Positions 33,439 to 42,381 of a stretch of 64,000 bases of DNA are shown piece after piece; position 1 is the stretch's first letter; each line of letters starts with the position of its first letter. The stretch is taken from NCBI RefSeq assembly GCF_012395835.1, contig NZ_JAAZSQ010000014.1:43673-107672 (forward strand), given 5' to 3'. The translations under genes were made by a program, and so were the position numbers. This stretch comes from Arthrobacter mobilis. Lineage in GTDB: Bacteria > Actinomycetota > Actinomycetes > Actinomycetales > Micrococcaceae. Under the pieces are notes generated by a model, which ran no database searches, was not told the origin of the DNA, and saw only the letters and a list, made by a program, of their open reading frames with translations.

Positions 33439-33861
33439 ATGAACGTCAAAACCGGCAAGCCCAGCGTCCTTTTCGTCTGCTCCACCAACAGCGGCAAGTC
33501 CCCGATGGCGGCCGGCCTGATGGAACTGGCGGCAGCCGGGACGGTGGAGGTCAGCTCCTGCGGCACCGTGCCGGGCGAGGCGGTGAACCCGGAATCGGCG
33601 GCCTCGCTGGCCGAACTCGGCGTCGACATCGGCGCCCGGGTGCCCGTGGCGGTGACCGAGGAAGCCCAGCGGGCCGCCGACGTCGTCGTCATCCTGGGCA
33701 GCAACGCGCAGCTGGAGCAGCTGCCGGGCACCCGGTACGAGCGCTGGGAGATCGAGGAACCGAGCCTGCGCGGCATCCACGGGGCGGAGCGGATGCGCCT
33801 GGTCCGCGACCAGCTCAGGGCCCGGGTCGAGGCGCTGCACCGGGAACTGACCGGCCGGTAG
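33439..33861 (+). CDS. ArsC-like paralogue with a GKS P-loop
   Basis: A 140-residue LMW-phosphatase-fold protein. The P-loop reads VLFVCSTNSGKSPMAAGLM, so the usual catalytic Arg of C-x5-R is Lys here, as I remember for actinobacterial arsenate-mycothiol transferases. A second Cys follows in VEVSSCGTVPGEAVNPESAA. The acid loop region is RYERWEIEEPSLRGIHGAER. It may form arseno-mycothiol from arsenate, or be a non-catalytic partner. ATG 33439 has GGAAAG six bases upstream. Divergent from the GRS-type arsC at 33305. Confidence 0.7.
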   Translation: MNVKTGKPSVLFVCSTNSGKSPMAAGLMELAAAGTVEVSSCGTVPGEAVNPESAASLAELGVDIGARVPVAVTEEAQRAADVVVILGSNAQLEQLPGTRYERWEIEEPSLRGIHGAERMRLVRDQLRARVEALHRELTGR

Positions 33862-33865
33862 CAGC

Positions 33866-33889
33866 CGCCGCCGGCCGCGGCCGGCGGCG
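33866..33889. terminator. 24-bp perfect palindrome between convergent genes
   Basis: CGCCGCCGGCCG followed directly by its reverse complement. It fills the gap between the arsC-like gene and the convergent VOC gene and may act as a two-way terminator or block; no U tract. Confidence 0.45.
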
Positions 33890-33902
33890 CCGCCTGGTGT
33901 GC

Positions 33903-34349
33903 TCAGCCCTGGCCGGCCGCGGCGTTCTGCGCGCTGGCGGCCTCGACGGCCTCCGGCGACATCCAGAGCAGCTCCCAGACGTGGCCGTCGGGGTCGGCGA
34001 TGGAGGCCCCGTACATGCCGGGCATCTGCTCCTTGGCCGGCAGGTAGACGCTGCCGCCGGCGGCCTCGGCCTTGGCCACGAGGTCATCCACCTCCTCGGC
34101 GGAGTCGCAGCTGAGGCAGTTGAGCACCTCCTTGGCGGCCGAATTCAGGTGTGCCGTCCCGCCCTCGCCGAGGAAGCCCTCGTACATCTGCTTCTCCAGC
34201 AGCATGATCGTGATGTTGTCGGCCACGGTGATGGCCGAACACTGCTCGTTGCTGAAGCGCGGGTCCTTGGCGAAGCCGAGGGCGGTGTAGAAACCGGTGG
34301 CCTTGCGGATGTCGCTGACCGGAAGGTTCGGGAAGATCATGCGTGCCAT
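33903..34349 (-). CDS. VOC-superfamily (glyoxalase/bleomycin-resistance fold) protein
   Basis: A 148-residue protein with the paired beta-alpha-beta-beta-beta units of the VOC fold: MIFPNLPVSDIRKATGFYTA at the start and YGASIADPDGHVWELLWMSP in the second half. The metal ligand positions include Glu in HVWELLW and a His in DGHVWE. It belongs to the group annotated as glyoxalase-like with SCDSAEEVDDLVAKAEAAGG between modules. Reaction unknown. ATG 34349 has GGGAG six bases upstream. Divergent from the 67-residue protein. Confidence 0.85.
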   Translation of the reverse strand: MARMIFPNLPVSDIRKATGFYTALGFAKDPRFSNEQCSAITVADNITIMLLEKQMYEGFLGEGGTAHLNSAAKEVLNCLSCDSAEEVDDLVAKAEAAGGSVYLPAKEQMPGMYGASIADPDGHVWELLWMSPEAVEAASAQNAAAGQG

Positions 34350-34562
34350 CAGGTGCTCCCTTGCGCGGTGGTCGGGTCTGCCGCGGCCGCGGGCGTTCCC
34401 CGTCCGCCGGCCGGACGGTGACCAGACTGGCACCGGCGGCGGGCAAAGGCAAGAGGCAGCTGCCGGGGCGGCCGGGACGGCAGCGCTGCCGGAGGCGGAC
34501 CCTTGAAGCACCTGCCGGGCACGCCTACGGTGGAGGTACAGGCCGAACCGGAGGACCGAACC

Positions 34563-34766
34563 ATGACCGAACCGCGCATTGAACAGTGGTGGCAGGAGCT
34601 GGAAACCGAGCACAAGGAATGGTTCCGCGAGAACCTGCGGGCCGAAACCATCGAGCCGGACGTGGCCCTGGCGGTCTACGAGGCCGGCGGCCCGGACCTG
34701 AAGGACAAGACGCTGCCTCCGCGGGACTGGGACTTCATCGAAACGCAGTCCGAGTTCGTCGACTAG
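34563..34766 (+). CDS. Conserved small acidic protein, unknown
   Basis: A 67-residue protein with Trp and acidic residues (EPRIEQWWQELETEHKEWFR, then DKTLPPRDWDFIETQSEFVD). No known domain. ATG 34563 is chosen for its GGAGG seven to eight bases upstream; the in-frame ATG at 34503 lacks one. The 213-base gap before it, shared with the divergent VOC gene, shows no other structure I could name. Confidence 0.6.
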   Translation: MTEPRIEQWWQELETEHKEWFRENLRAETIEPDVALAVYEAGGPDLKDKTLPPRDWDFIETQSEFVD

Positions 34767-34840
34767 CGGCTCCCCGCTCCTGCGGGAAACGCCGGACCGG
34801 TGGCATGCTGGAGGCAGCCGCCCGCCCGATTGGAGACGCC

Positions 34841-36046
34841 GTGACCCCGCTGAAGGCCGCCGACCGCGCCCTCGTCCCGCCCTTCGAAGTCATGAGCATC
34901 CTGGACCGGGTGGCCCACATGCGGGCAGCCGGCCGGGACGTGATCTCGCTGTGCGCGGGCGAGCCCTCTGCCGGCGCACCCCGGGCAGTCTCGGCCCGCG
35001 CCGCCGAAATCCACGCCTCCGGCCTGGCCCTGACCTACACCGGCGCCTTGGGCATTCGGCCGCTGCGCGAGGCAGTCGCCGCCCACTACGGCCGCTGGTA
35101 CGGCCTCGACGTCGACCCGGACGAGGTGGCCATCACCACCGGATCCTCGGGCGCCTTCGTGCTGGCGTTCCTGGCCGCCTTCAACCACGGGGACCGGGTG
35201 GCGCTGGCCCGTCCGGGCTATCCGGCCTACCGGAACATCCTGCGGGCGCTGGGCTGCCAGGTGGTGGAGCTCGACTGCGGGCCGGCCGAGCGCTACCAGC
35301 CCACCCCGGCGCTGCTGGAGGCGGCGGCCGCCGCGCACGGCGGGCTGGACGGGCTCATCCTGGCCTCGCCGGCCAACCCCACCGGCACCATGGCCACCCG
35401 TGCCGAGCTCGGGGCGCTCACCGGCTGGTGCGCCGAAAACGGGGTGCGCCTGGTCAGCGACGAGATCTACCACGGCATCACCTACCCGGCCGATCCGCAC
35501 GCCCCGGGCGCCCGCGGCGTCTGCGCCTGGGAACTGGACCGGACCGCCGTCGTCATCTCCTCCTTCTCCAAGTACTGGGGCATGACCGGCTGGCGGCTGG
35601 GCTGGGCCCTGATGCCGGCGGACCTGGCCGGGGCCATCGACGCGCTCGCCGGCAATGTGGCGCTCTGCCCGCCGGCCCCGGCCCAGCTGGCCGCCGTCGA
35701 GGCGTTCACCGAGGAGTCCTACGCCGGCGCCGACGCCGCGGTGGCCGGCTACGCGCAGGTCCGGGCGCTGCTGCTGGAGAACCTCGGCCGGCTCGACTGG
35801 GGCAGCGCGGCCCCGGCGGACGGGGCCTTCTACCTGTACGCGGACCTCGGGCCGCAGCTGGCCGGCTTCGCCGATTCGGCCGCCTACTGCCGGGCGCTGC
35901 TGGAGCAGGAGGGCGTGGCCCTGGTGCCGGGCGCGGATTTCGACGGCGTGCACGGCACCCGGTCCGTGCGCCTGTCCTTCGCCGCCGGCCGGGAGGCGGT
36001 GGCCGGGGCGCTGGGGCGGATCCTCAGGTTCCAGTCCCGGCGCTGA
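34841..36046 (+). CDS. PLP-dependent aminotransferase class I/II
   Basis: A 401-residue fold-type I aminotransferase of the aspartate-aminotransferase superfamily. It has the N-terminal DVISLCAGEPSAGAPRAVSA, YTGALGIRPLREAVAAHYGR, SPANPTGTMA, the SDEIYHGITYP Asp/Tyr pair and the PLP-binding Lys in SSFSKYWGMTGWRLGWALMP; the Arg for the carboxylate is near the end (GTRSVRLSFA). Substrate is not readable; relatives use aspartate, aromatic or branched amino acids. GTG 34841 has GGAG five bases upstream. Confidence 0.88.
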   Translation: MTPLKAADRALVPPFEVMSILDRVAHMRAAGRDVISLCAGEPSAGAPRAVSARAAEIHASGLALTYTGALGIRPLREAVAAHYGRWYGLDVDPDEVAITTGSSGAFVLAFLAAFNHGDRVALARPGYPAYRNILRALGCQVVELDCGPAERYQPTPALLEAAAAAHGGLDGLILASPANPTGTMATRAELGALTGWCAENGVRLVSDEIYHGITYPADPHAPGARGVCAWELDRTAVVISSFSKYWGMTGWRLGWALMPADLAGAIDALAGNVALCPPAPAQLAAVEAFTEESYAGADAAVAGYAQVRALLLENLGRLDWGSAAPADGAFYLYADLGPQLAGFADSAAYCRALLEQEGVALVPGADFDGVHGTRSVRLSFAAGREAVAGALGRILRFQSRR

Positions 36047-36085
36047 CGGCCTGCCGCTGCTCGTCGGGCGCTGAAGGCGCCGCCG

Positions 36086-36526
36086 TCAGTCCTTCTCCGC
36101 GGGCGCCTTCAGGTCCAGGTGGTGGCTGGGCACCCGGTCCCGGTCATAGGTGATCTCGGTGAACCCGTGCGGGGCCGGGTTCCCGTCCTCGTCCAGGTTC
36201 ACGAACACGATCTTCTCGATGGTCAGGATGGACTTGCGCGTGATCATGTTGCGCACCTCCGCGCGCATGGTCAGCGAGGTCCGGCCGAAGTGCGTGGCGG
36301 TCAGGCCCATCTCGATCAGGTCCCCCTGCCGGGCGGAGCTGACGAAGTTGATCTCGGACATGTACTTGGTCACCGCCATGCCGTTGCCCAGCTGGATGAT
36401 GGCGTAGATCGCCGCTTCCTCGTCGATCCAGCGCAGCAGGCTGCCGCCGAAGAGCGTGCCGTTGGCGTTGAGGTCCTCGGGGCGCACCCACTTGCGGGTG
36501 TGGAAGGTAATGTCGCCGGTTGTCAT
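36086..36526 (-). CDS. Acyl-CoA thioesterase (YciA-like hotdog)
   Basis: A 146-residue hotdog-fold thioesterase. The start TRKWVRPEDLNANGTLFGGS then LLRWIDEEAAIYAI is the family signature with the Asn and Asp/Glu that activate water; the central VTKYMSEINFVSSARQGDLI strand-turn follows. YciA-type enzymes hydrolyse a wide range of acyl-CoAs. ATG 36526 lies six bases after TAGCCT on the minus strand, a leaderless start. Ends close to the aminotransferase stop (convergent). Confidence 0.9.
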   Translation of the reverse strand: MTTGDITFHTRKWVRPEDLNANGTLFGGSLLRWIDEEAAIYAIIQLGNGMAVTKYMSEINFVSSARQGDLIEMGLTATHFGRTSLTMRAEVRNMITRKSILTIEKIVFVNLDEDGNPAPHGFTEITYDRDRVPSHHLDLKAPAEKD

Positions 36527-36578
36527 GTTCCGAGGCTAGCCTGCCGTCCGGGCCCGCCCCAGCACGTGACGCTCCGGG

Positions 36579-37064
36579 TCAGCCGGGGACCGCGGCCGCG
36601 ATGACCTTGGCATAGCAGCGCGAACCTTCCACCCCCTCGTAGGGGCCGAAGTTCGGGACCGGCAGGTAGCCGCCGCGTTCGTAGAAGCGCCTGCCGTCGG
36701 CCTGGACCGACCCGGCCTCGGCCCGGAGTTCCACGTACCCGGCGGCCAGGGCCTTCGCTTCCAGCGCGGCCAGGATGGCCGCGGAGACCCCGGAGCCGCG
36801 GGCGTAGGGGACCACGTACACCCGCTTGATCTCCGCGGTGGCCTCGTCCAGCCGCCGCAGCCCGCCGCAGCCGAGCGGTTGGCCGGAGGATTTTTCGTAG
36901 GCGACGAGGAAGACGGCCATGTCCGCCGCCGAGGGCGCCGGGCCCGGCTCGTGGCCGGCGGTGCCGAACCGCGCGTCCAGCTCCGCCTGCTGGGCCGCGC
37001 GCAGGTCCGCCCCGACCGGGTTGGACCAGGGCACCTCCTTGATGGTGAGCCGCGGGGTGTGCAT
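36579..37064 (-). CDS. GNAT-family N-acetyltransferase
   Basis: A 161-residue GNAT acetyltransferase. The core motif A is [20 protein letters not shown] (with R-G-x-G near residue 90) followed by [20 protein letters not shown] and the final strand. The start [20 protein letters not shown] matches a common actinobacterial subgroup. ATG 37064 has AGGAGG five bases upstream. Substrate unknown. The 204-base gap to rlmN holds the rlmN promoter and nothing else I can name. Confidence 0.87.
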   Translation of the reverse strand: MHTPRLTIKEVPWSNPVGADLRAAQQAELDARFGTAGHEPGPAPSAADMAVFLVAYEKSSGQPLGCGGLRRLDEATAEIKRVYVVPYARGSGVSAAILAALEAKALAAGYVELRAEAGSVQADGRRFYERGGYLPVPNFGPYEGVEGSRCYAKVIAAAVPG

Positions 37065-37268
37065 CACTGCCTCCTGTCTGCCGAAGGTGTATGCACACCA
37101 AGCCTAGGAGCGGCCGGTTTCGCCGGTGTTTCCGCCCGGTGCACATCGGTTTACGGCACCCGGCGGACGGATGACGGCAGCCGGGCAGGCGCCGGCACCG
37201 CCGTCGTCCGTGGGCCGGGGGAGCTGCTGCGGGGGGAGAACTTTAGCCTGTGTGAGACAATAGTGCCA

Positions 37269-38522
37269 ATGTCTTCCCAGAATTCCTCCACTGTGTCCTC
37301 TGCCGTGCCTGCCGCCGCGCCCGCCCCGGCCGCCGGCTCCGAGCGCCCCCAGGTCCGCCCCGCCGCCGAGGGCTGGCAGCAGGCCGTCACCCGCGAGGGC
37401 CGGCCGCTGCTGCAGTTCAAGTCCCCGCGCGTGTCCCAGCCGCCGGTGCACCTGGCGGACCTGAGCCTGGCCGAGCGCCAGGAGAAGCTCAAGGAGCTGG
37501 GCCTGCCGGCCTTCCGCGCCAAGCAGCTGTCGGTGCACTACTTCCAGCACTACACCACCGACCCGGAGCGCATGAGCGACCTGCCCAAGGCCGGGCGCGC
37601 GGAGCTGGTGCAGGCGCTGTTCCCGACGCTGCTGACCGAGGTCAAGCGGCTGACCACCGACAAGGGGGACACCATCAAGTTCCTCTGGCGGCTCTTCGAC
37701 GGCTCGCTGGTCGAGTCGGTGCTGATGCGCTACCCCGGCCGGATCACCCTGTGCGTGTCCAGCCAGTGCGGCTGCGGGATGAACTGCCCGTTCTGCGCCA
37801 CCGGCCAGGCCGGGCTGACCCGGAACATGTCCACCGCGGAGATCCTGGACCAGATCGTTCAGGCCAACCGGGTCATCGCCGAAGGCGGGCTCGGCGGCCG
37901 GGCCCGCGCCGGCGGAAGCGATCCGGAGCGGGTCACCAACATCGTCTTCATGGGCATGGGCGAGCCGCTGGCCAACTACAAGCGCGTGATGGCCGCGGTG
38001 CACCGGATGGCCGCGGAGGCGCCGGAGGGCCTGGGCATGAGCGCTAGGAACATCACCGTCTCCACCGTCGGCCTGGTCCCGGCGATCAACAAGCTGGCCG
38101 CCGAGGACATCCCGGTCACCTTCGCCCTGAGCCTGCACGCCCCGGACGACGAGCTGCGCGATGACCTGATCCCGGTCAACTCCCGCTGGAAGGTCGACGA
38201 GGCCCTGGACGCCGCCTGGAACTACTACAAGGCCACCGGCCGGCGTGTCTCGATCGAATACGCGCTGATCAAGGACATGAACGACCACCCCTGGCGCGCG
38301 GACCTGCTGGCGAAGAAGCTGAACAAGCGCGGCCGCGGCTGGGTGCACGTGAACCCGATCCCGCTGAACCCGACGCCGGGCTCGATCTGGACCAGCTCCG
38401 AGCCGGCCGTCACCCGCGAGTTCATCGACCGGCTGACCGCCGCCGGGATTCCCACCACCTTGCGTGATACCCGCGGCAAGGAGATCGACGGCGCCTGCGG
38501 CCAGCTCGCGGCTGCCGAGTAG
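37269..38522 (+). CDS. rlmN: Dual-specificity 23S rRNA/tRNA adenine-C2 methyltransferase
   Basis: A 417-residue radical-SAM methyltransferase that methylates C2 of A2503 in 23S rRNA and A37 of some tRNAs. The [4Fe-4S] motif is [17 protein letters not shown]; the GMGEPL motif is in [12 protein letters not shown]; the active-site Cys for methyl transfer is near the C-terminus in EIDGACGQL and the other in the core. An N-terminal 35-residue Ala/Pro-rich extension precedes the conserved part. ATG 37269 follows GACAAT by seven bases (leaderless). A terminator at 38647-38686 follows. Confidence 0.96.
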   Translation: MSSQNSSTVSSAVPAAAPAPAAGSERPQVRPAAEGWQQAVTREGRPLLQFKSPRVSQPPVHLADLSLAERQEKLKELGLPAFRAKQLSVHYFQHYTTDPERMSDLPKAGRAELVQALFPTLLTEVKRLTTDKGDTIKFLWRLFDGSLVESVLMRYPGRITLCVSSQCGCGMNCPFCATGQAGLTRNMSTAEILDQIVQANRVIAEGGLGGRARAGGSDPERVTNIVFMGMGEPLANYKRVMAAVHRMAAEAPEGLGMSARNITVSTVGLVPAINKLAAEDIPVTFALSLHAPDDELRDDLIPVNSRWKVDEALDAAWNYYKATGRRVSIEYALIKDMNDHPWRADLLAKKLNKRGRGWVHVNPIPLNPTPGSIWTSSEPAVTREFIDRLTAAGIPTTLRDTRGKEIDGACGQLAAAE

Positions 38523-38646
38523 CCGGGGAGCGGGGCACGGGCGGACCGGGAGCGGGCGGCTCCCGGTCCGGGCCCCGCGGCTGCCGGGCTGCCGGGACAC
38601 CGGGGGTTCCCGGCAGTCCGGCAGAAATAAGTGCGGCAGAATTGCG

Positions 38647-38686
38647 AAGGCCCCCGGCCGGACGTGATCGTCCGGCCAGGGGCCTT
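38647..38686. terminator. Bidirectional terminator between rlmN and tRNA-fMet
   Basis: 18-bp arms (38647-38664 with 38669-38686), one mismatch, loop TGAT, and CCTT at the ends. It lies between the convergent rlmN and tRNA gene. Confidence 0.85.
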
Positions 38687-38690
38687 TCCG

Positions 38691-38764
38691 TTGCGGGGAG
38701 AGGATTTGAACCTCTGACCTCTGGGTTATGAGCCCAGCGAGCTACCGAACTGCTCCACCCCGCG
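38691..38764 (-). tRNA. Initiator tRNA-fMet (CAT anticodon)
   Basis: Cloverleaf reads on the minus strand with acceptor CGCGGGG/CCCCGCA, D arm GGAGCAGTTCGGTAGCTC, anticodon loop CTCATAA between GGG and CCC, and T arm AGGTTCAAATCCT. Three G:C pairs next to the anticodon and the unpaired C1/A72 at the acceptor end are the marks of initiator tRNA. 74 bases; CCA is not encoded. A TATACA -10-like hexamer lies just upstream (about 38768-38773). Confidence 0.96.
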
Positions 38765-38947
38765 GCGTGTATAACGACTGTAAACCTTTTGTTCTTCCAA
38801 CAACGACTTTCGTGTCCAGTCTCACACCGGCCGGCGCCCGGCGGCTGTCCGGCGGCCGGCCAAACCGTCGGTGGCAGCCGGTAGCGTCCCAGGTGGCGCC
38901 TCCGGCCCGGGGGCCGCCAGGGGACCCTCGGGGGAAGGGGCAATACC

Positions 38948-40684
38948 GTGGCACTGATTAAGTGGGACAAGACGGGTGCGGAGCTGGCGGAACTGATCCG
39001 TTCGGACAGGACCCGGCATCTGATCGTGGTTTCGCATCTGCCCGACCGGACGGACCTTAATCTGGACGCCGGTTACCTGGCCCGGGAAACCGAGGGCTGG
39101 GGAGACGTCGTGCTGATTACCAGCGGTCCGGTGAGCTATGGCCTGAAGGATGCGTTGCCGGAAGGAAGCGATGTCTACGGCAACGGGGCGCGCGTATACC
39201 GTGCGGCGGCGGGGGACCGCCCGGCCGGCGATCCCACCCGGTTCGTGCTGCCGAGCACCCGGGGAGAAGTCGGCAGGAAGGCCGAAGAGCTGCTGGATAT
39301 CTTCTTTGGCCTCCCGGTGGACCAGGCCGTGCTGGAGCAGGCCGCCACCGGACCGGTCCCACTGGTGGCCGGCCCCGACATCCGGTCCGGAACGGTGACG
39401 GGCTTCCTGGGCGCCGGGGAGCTTGCCTGGGTGAGGCTGGAGGACGGCTCCCCCGCCACGGTCGCGCAGCCGGACCTCGTGCCGGGGGTGCGGCTGGACT
39501 GGCTGCTGGCACGCGGGCAGAAGGTCAGCGGCCCGGTGGATCCGGTGTCCTGGCGGATGGACCTCTCCGGCTCGCTGGTACGGCTGCCCAACGCCCAGTC
39601 CCACTACGGCTGGGGCAAGGTCGTGCTGTGCCTGGTGGAGGCGGTGGACGGGGACCGGGCATGCCTGGAGGTTCTGCCCGGCGACAAGATCCGGATTTCC
39701 CGCGAGGACGTGACCTCGAACGAGTTGGACGCCCTGGAAGACCTGCTCACGGCCGGTGCCGTGGTCGCTGCGCGGCTGGGCCAGGAAAAGGGCGTGCGCA
39801 AGCTTTCGCTCCGGGAGGTGGACGACGACGAGGTGGTCGAGCCCGCTCCGGCGGTCATCGAAGGCGGCCTGCCCTGGCTGCTGCCCGGCCGTGACCTCCT
39901 GCCGCCGAGCCAGGAGGAACTGGAGCAGCCGGCGGACACCGCGGACCCAAAGGCACTGGTGTCCGGGACGGAGGGCCCCGGGGAACCGGCCGCCCGGTCG
40001 GGCACCGCCCTGAAATCCGTCCTGCGGGAACTCGACGCCGCGCGCGCCGAAATCCGCCGCCTGCGCGCCGAGGAGGAGGAACGCCTGGGCAAGGACCAGG
40101 TCATCGAACGGCTCCGGAACGAACTGGCGGGCACCCACGCGGCCCTGGTGGAGGCCGGTTCCGAGCTTTCCGAACTCCGGGCCCTGAACCGGAAAACCCA
40201 GGAACGCCTGCTGAAGGCCCAGAAGCGCGTCCGGGAGGCGGAAAGACCCCGTCCAGCGGCCATGTATCCCCGGGTGTTCGCCGCCAACGAGGACCAGTTC
40301 CGCCACGAGCTCCACCTGCAGTGGACGGAACGGGTCCAGGCCTCGGAGAAGGCCCGGTACCCGCTGGCAGAACCTGCCCTGGGCCCGAAGTTCCTCCGGT
40401 CCTACTTCGGCCACCCGCCGGAGCTGCGCCTCAAGGCGCTGCGGGCGCTGGTGGACCTGCTGACGGGCCGGGCGGAGCGGATGGGGACGCGGGATGTCCA
40501 TCCGCTGCGGAGGGGCAGGGGTGCGGGGGAGCAGCAGTGGGTCCGGGAGGGTGACGGGGCGGGGTACTGGCGGATGTCGGTGGAGGGAGACACCCCGGCT
40601 TCCCGAAGGATACATTATCTGGTGCTGGGGAACAGGAGGATCGAGCTGCACGAGCTGGTGCCGCATGAGGTGATGGAACCTTGA
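38948..40684 (+). CDS. 578-residue multidomain protein of unknown function (S1-like, coiled-coil, RelE-like end)
   Basis: I do not recognise the whole protein. Residues 1-90 form a compact alpha/beta domain with VVSHLPDRTDLNLDAGYLAR and DALPEGSDVYGNGARVYR. Residues about 150-220 (SGTVTGFLGAGELAWVRLED, then LLARGQKVSGPVDPVSWRMD) resemble an S1/OB-fold RNA-binding domain. Residues about 355-440 are a coiled coil rich in Glu, Arg and Leu. The last 130 residues (FRHELHLQWTERVQASEKAR ... YLVLGNRRIELHELVPHEVM) have the pattern of a RelE/ParE-like toxin fold. GTG 38948 has GGGGGAAGGGG upstream, and TAGCGT is a possible -10. It sits just upstream of the tRNA-fMet 5' end and ends at the purB terminator. 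Base composition is like its neighbours. Confidence 0.7.
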   Translation: MALIKWDKTGAELAELIRSDRTRHLIVVSHLPDRTDLNLDAGYLARETEGWGDVVLITSGPVSYGLKDALPEGSDVYGNGARVYRAAAGDRPAGDPTRFVLPSTRGEVGRKAEELLDIFFGLPVDQAVLEQAATGPVPLVAGPDIRSGTVTGFLGAGELAWVRLEDGSPATVAQPDLVPGVRLDWLLARGQKVSGPVDPVSWRMDLSGSLVRLPNAQSHYGWGKVVLCLVEAVDGDRACLEVLPGDKIRISREDVTSNELDALEDLLTAGAVVAARLGQEKGVRKLSLREVDDDEVVEPAPAVIEGGLPWLLPGRDLLPPSQEELEQPADTADPKALVSGTEGPGEPAARSGTALKSVLRELDAARAEIRRLRAEEEERLGKDQVIERLRNELAGTHAALVEAGSELSELRALNRKTQERLLKAQKRVREAERPRPAAMYPRVFAANEDQFRHELHLQWTERVQASEKARYPLAEPALGPKFLRSYFGHPPELRLKALRALVDLLTGRAERMGTRDVHPLRRGRGAGEQQWVREGDGAGYWRMSVEGDTPASRRIHYLVLGNRRIELHELVPHEVMEP

Positions 40685-40721
40685 TGGAACCTTAGTGCCG
40701 GGCTGAGGCCGGTTAACAGTA

Positions 40722-40753
40722 CGGCGGCCCGGGTTGCACAACCCGGGCCGCCG
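40722..40753. terminator. Bidirectional terminator between the unknown gene and purB
   Basis: 14-bp perfect stem (40722-40735 with 40740-40753), loop GCAC, between convergent stops at 40684 and 40790. Confidence 0.75.
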
Positions 40754-40789
40754 CCGTCGTCCGCCGCGCTTCACGGCGGCGAGGGATGC

Positions 40790-42205
40790 CTACTTCTTGA
40801 GGTGGTCCACCAGCTGGCTGGCGATGCCGTTGTAGGTGGCCGGGGTCAGCGCGAGCAGGCGCTCCTCGGCCTCGGCGGACAGGCCGAGGCCGGAGACGAA
40901 TTCCTTCATCCGCGCGGCGTCGACGCGGTGGCCCCGGGTCAGCTCCTTGAGCCGCTCGTACGGGTCCTCCATGCCCGGCACCCCGGCGACGGCCTCGGCG
41001 CGCATCACCATCTGGATGGCCTCGCCGAGCACCTCCCAGTTCTCGTCCAGGTCCGCGGCGAGCACGTCGGTGGCCACGTCCAGCCGGTCCAGGCCCTTGG
41101 CCACATTGGAGATCGCCAGCAGCGAGTGGCCGAAGGCGACGCCGATGTTGCGCTGCGAGGAGGAGTCCGTGAGGTCGCGCTGCCAGCGGGAGGTGACCAG
41201 GGTGGCGGCCAGGGTGTCCAGCAGGCCGTTGGAGATCTCCAGGTTCGCCTCGGCGTTCTCGAAGCGGATCGGGTTGACCTTGTGCGGCATGGTCGAGGAC
41301 CCGGTGGCGCCCTCGACCGGGATCTGGGCAAAGTAGCCGATGGAGATGTAGCTCCAGATATCCGTGCAGACATTGTGCAGGATCCGGTTGAAGCGGGCGA
41401 CGTCGGCGTAGAGCTCGGCCTGCCAGTCGTGGGATTCGATCTGCGTGGTCAGCGGGTTCCAGGTCAGGCCCAGCCCCTCCACGAAGCTCCTGGACACGGC
41501 CTGCCAGTCCGCGCCGGGCACGGAGGCGTAGTGCGCGGCGTAGGTGCCGGTGGCACCGTTGATCTTGCCCAGGTACTCGGTCTTGGCGATCCGGTCCAGC
41601 TGGCGGGTCAGCCGGTGCACGGTGACGGCCAGTTCCTTGCCGAGCGTGGTGGGGGTGGCCGGCTGGCCGTGGGTGCGGGAGAGCATCGGCACGTCGCGGT
41701 TGGCCTCGGCCATGGCGGCCAGCTGGGCGACCAGGTCCCGGGCGGCGGGCAGCCAGACCTGCTCGACGGCACCCTTGACGCCGACGGCGTAGGAGAGGTT
41801 GTTGATGTCCTCGGAGGTGCAGCCGAAGTGGACCATCGCCTTGAGCCGGTCGATGCCGATGTCGGCCAGGCGGCTGCCGATGTAGTACTCCACGGCCTTG
41901 ACGTCGTGGACGGTCACGGCCTCGATATCGGCCAGTTCGCGCACGGAGTTGCCGTCGAAGTCGGTGACGATCTTGCGCAGGGCGCTCTGCTGCTCGGCGG
42001 TGAGCGGCCCGGCACCCGGGAGCACGGACTGGTTGGTCAGATGGATCAGCCATTCGACTTCCACATGCACCCGGTCACGGTTGAGCGCGGCTTCGGAGAG
42101 GTAATCCACCAGCGGGGCGACGGCGGCGTGGTAGCGCCCGTCCAGGGGGCCAAGCGCGATTGCGGGGGAAACTTCTGCCAAAGAAACGCGGTGATGTTCA
42201 GCCAT
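40790..42205 (-). CDS. purB: Adenylosuccinate lyase
   Basis: A 471-residue fumarase/aspartase-superfamily enzyme of purine synthesis that splits SAICAR and adenylosuccinate, releasing fumarate. Signature GSSTMPHKVNPIRFENAEA is present, with the flexible catalytic Ser in GSSTMPHK, the general-acid His region SRTHGQPATPTTLGKE, and HFGCTSEDINNLSYAV. It is the longer, E. coli-type PurB form. ATG 42205 is six bases after AGAATA (leaderless). It diverges from the WXG100-like operon. Confidence 0.96.
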   Translation of the reverse strand: MAEHHRVSLAEVSPAIALGPLDGRYHAAVAPLVDYLSEAALNRDRVHVEVEWLIHLTNQSVLPGAGPLTAEQQSALRKIVTDFDGNSVRELADIEAVTVHDVKAVEYYIGSRLADIGIDRLKAMVHFGCTSEDINNLSYAVGVKGAVEQVWLPAARDLVAQLAAMAEANRDVPMLSRTHGQPATPTTLGKELAVTVHRLTRQLDRIAKTEYLGKINGATGTYAAHYASVPGADWQAVSRSFVEGLGLTWNPLTTQIESHDWQAELYADVARFNRILHNVCTDIWSYISIGYFAQIPVEGATGSSTMPHKVNPIRFENAEANLEISNGLLDTLAATLVTSRWQRDLTDSSSQRNIGVAFGHSLLAISNVAKGLDRLDVATDVLAADLDENWEVLGEAIQMVMRAEAVAGVPGMEDPYERLKELTRGHRVDAARMKEFVSGLGLSAEAEERLLALTPATYNGIASQLVDHLKK

Positions 42206-42381
42206 GGCCCCTATTCTTTCATGCCTGCTGCCCCCGGCCGCGGCGGTGGCGGACGCCGACCCGCCCTCCACAGCCGGCCTCCCGGCCCGGCTGCGCACAT
42301 CCGCCAGCCGTGCGCTGCCCCCGCACCGCAGCGCACCGTAGCGTCGGTGGCGGGGAGACGCAGTACCAAGGAGAACCACAG

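Noticed and set aside
38691..40684. Genomic island inserted at tRNA-fMet
   Set aside because: The unknown gene is on the 5' side of the tRNA, and no integrase or duplicated tRNA end is visible.
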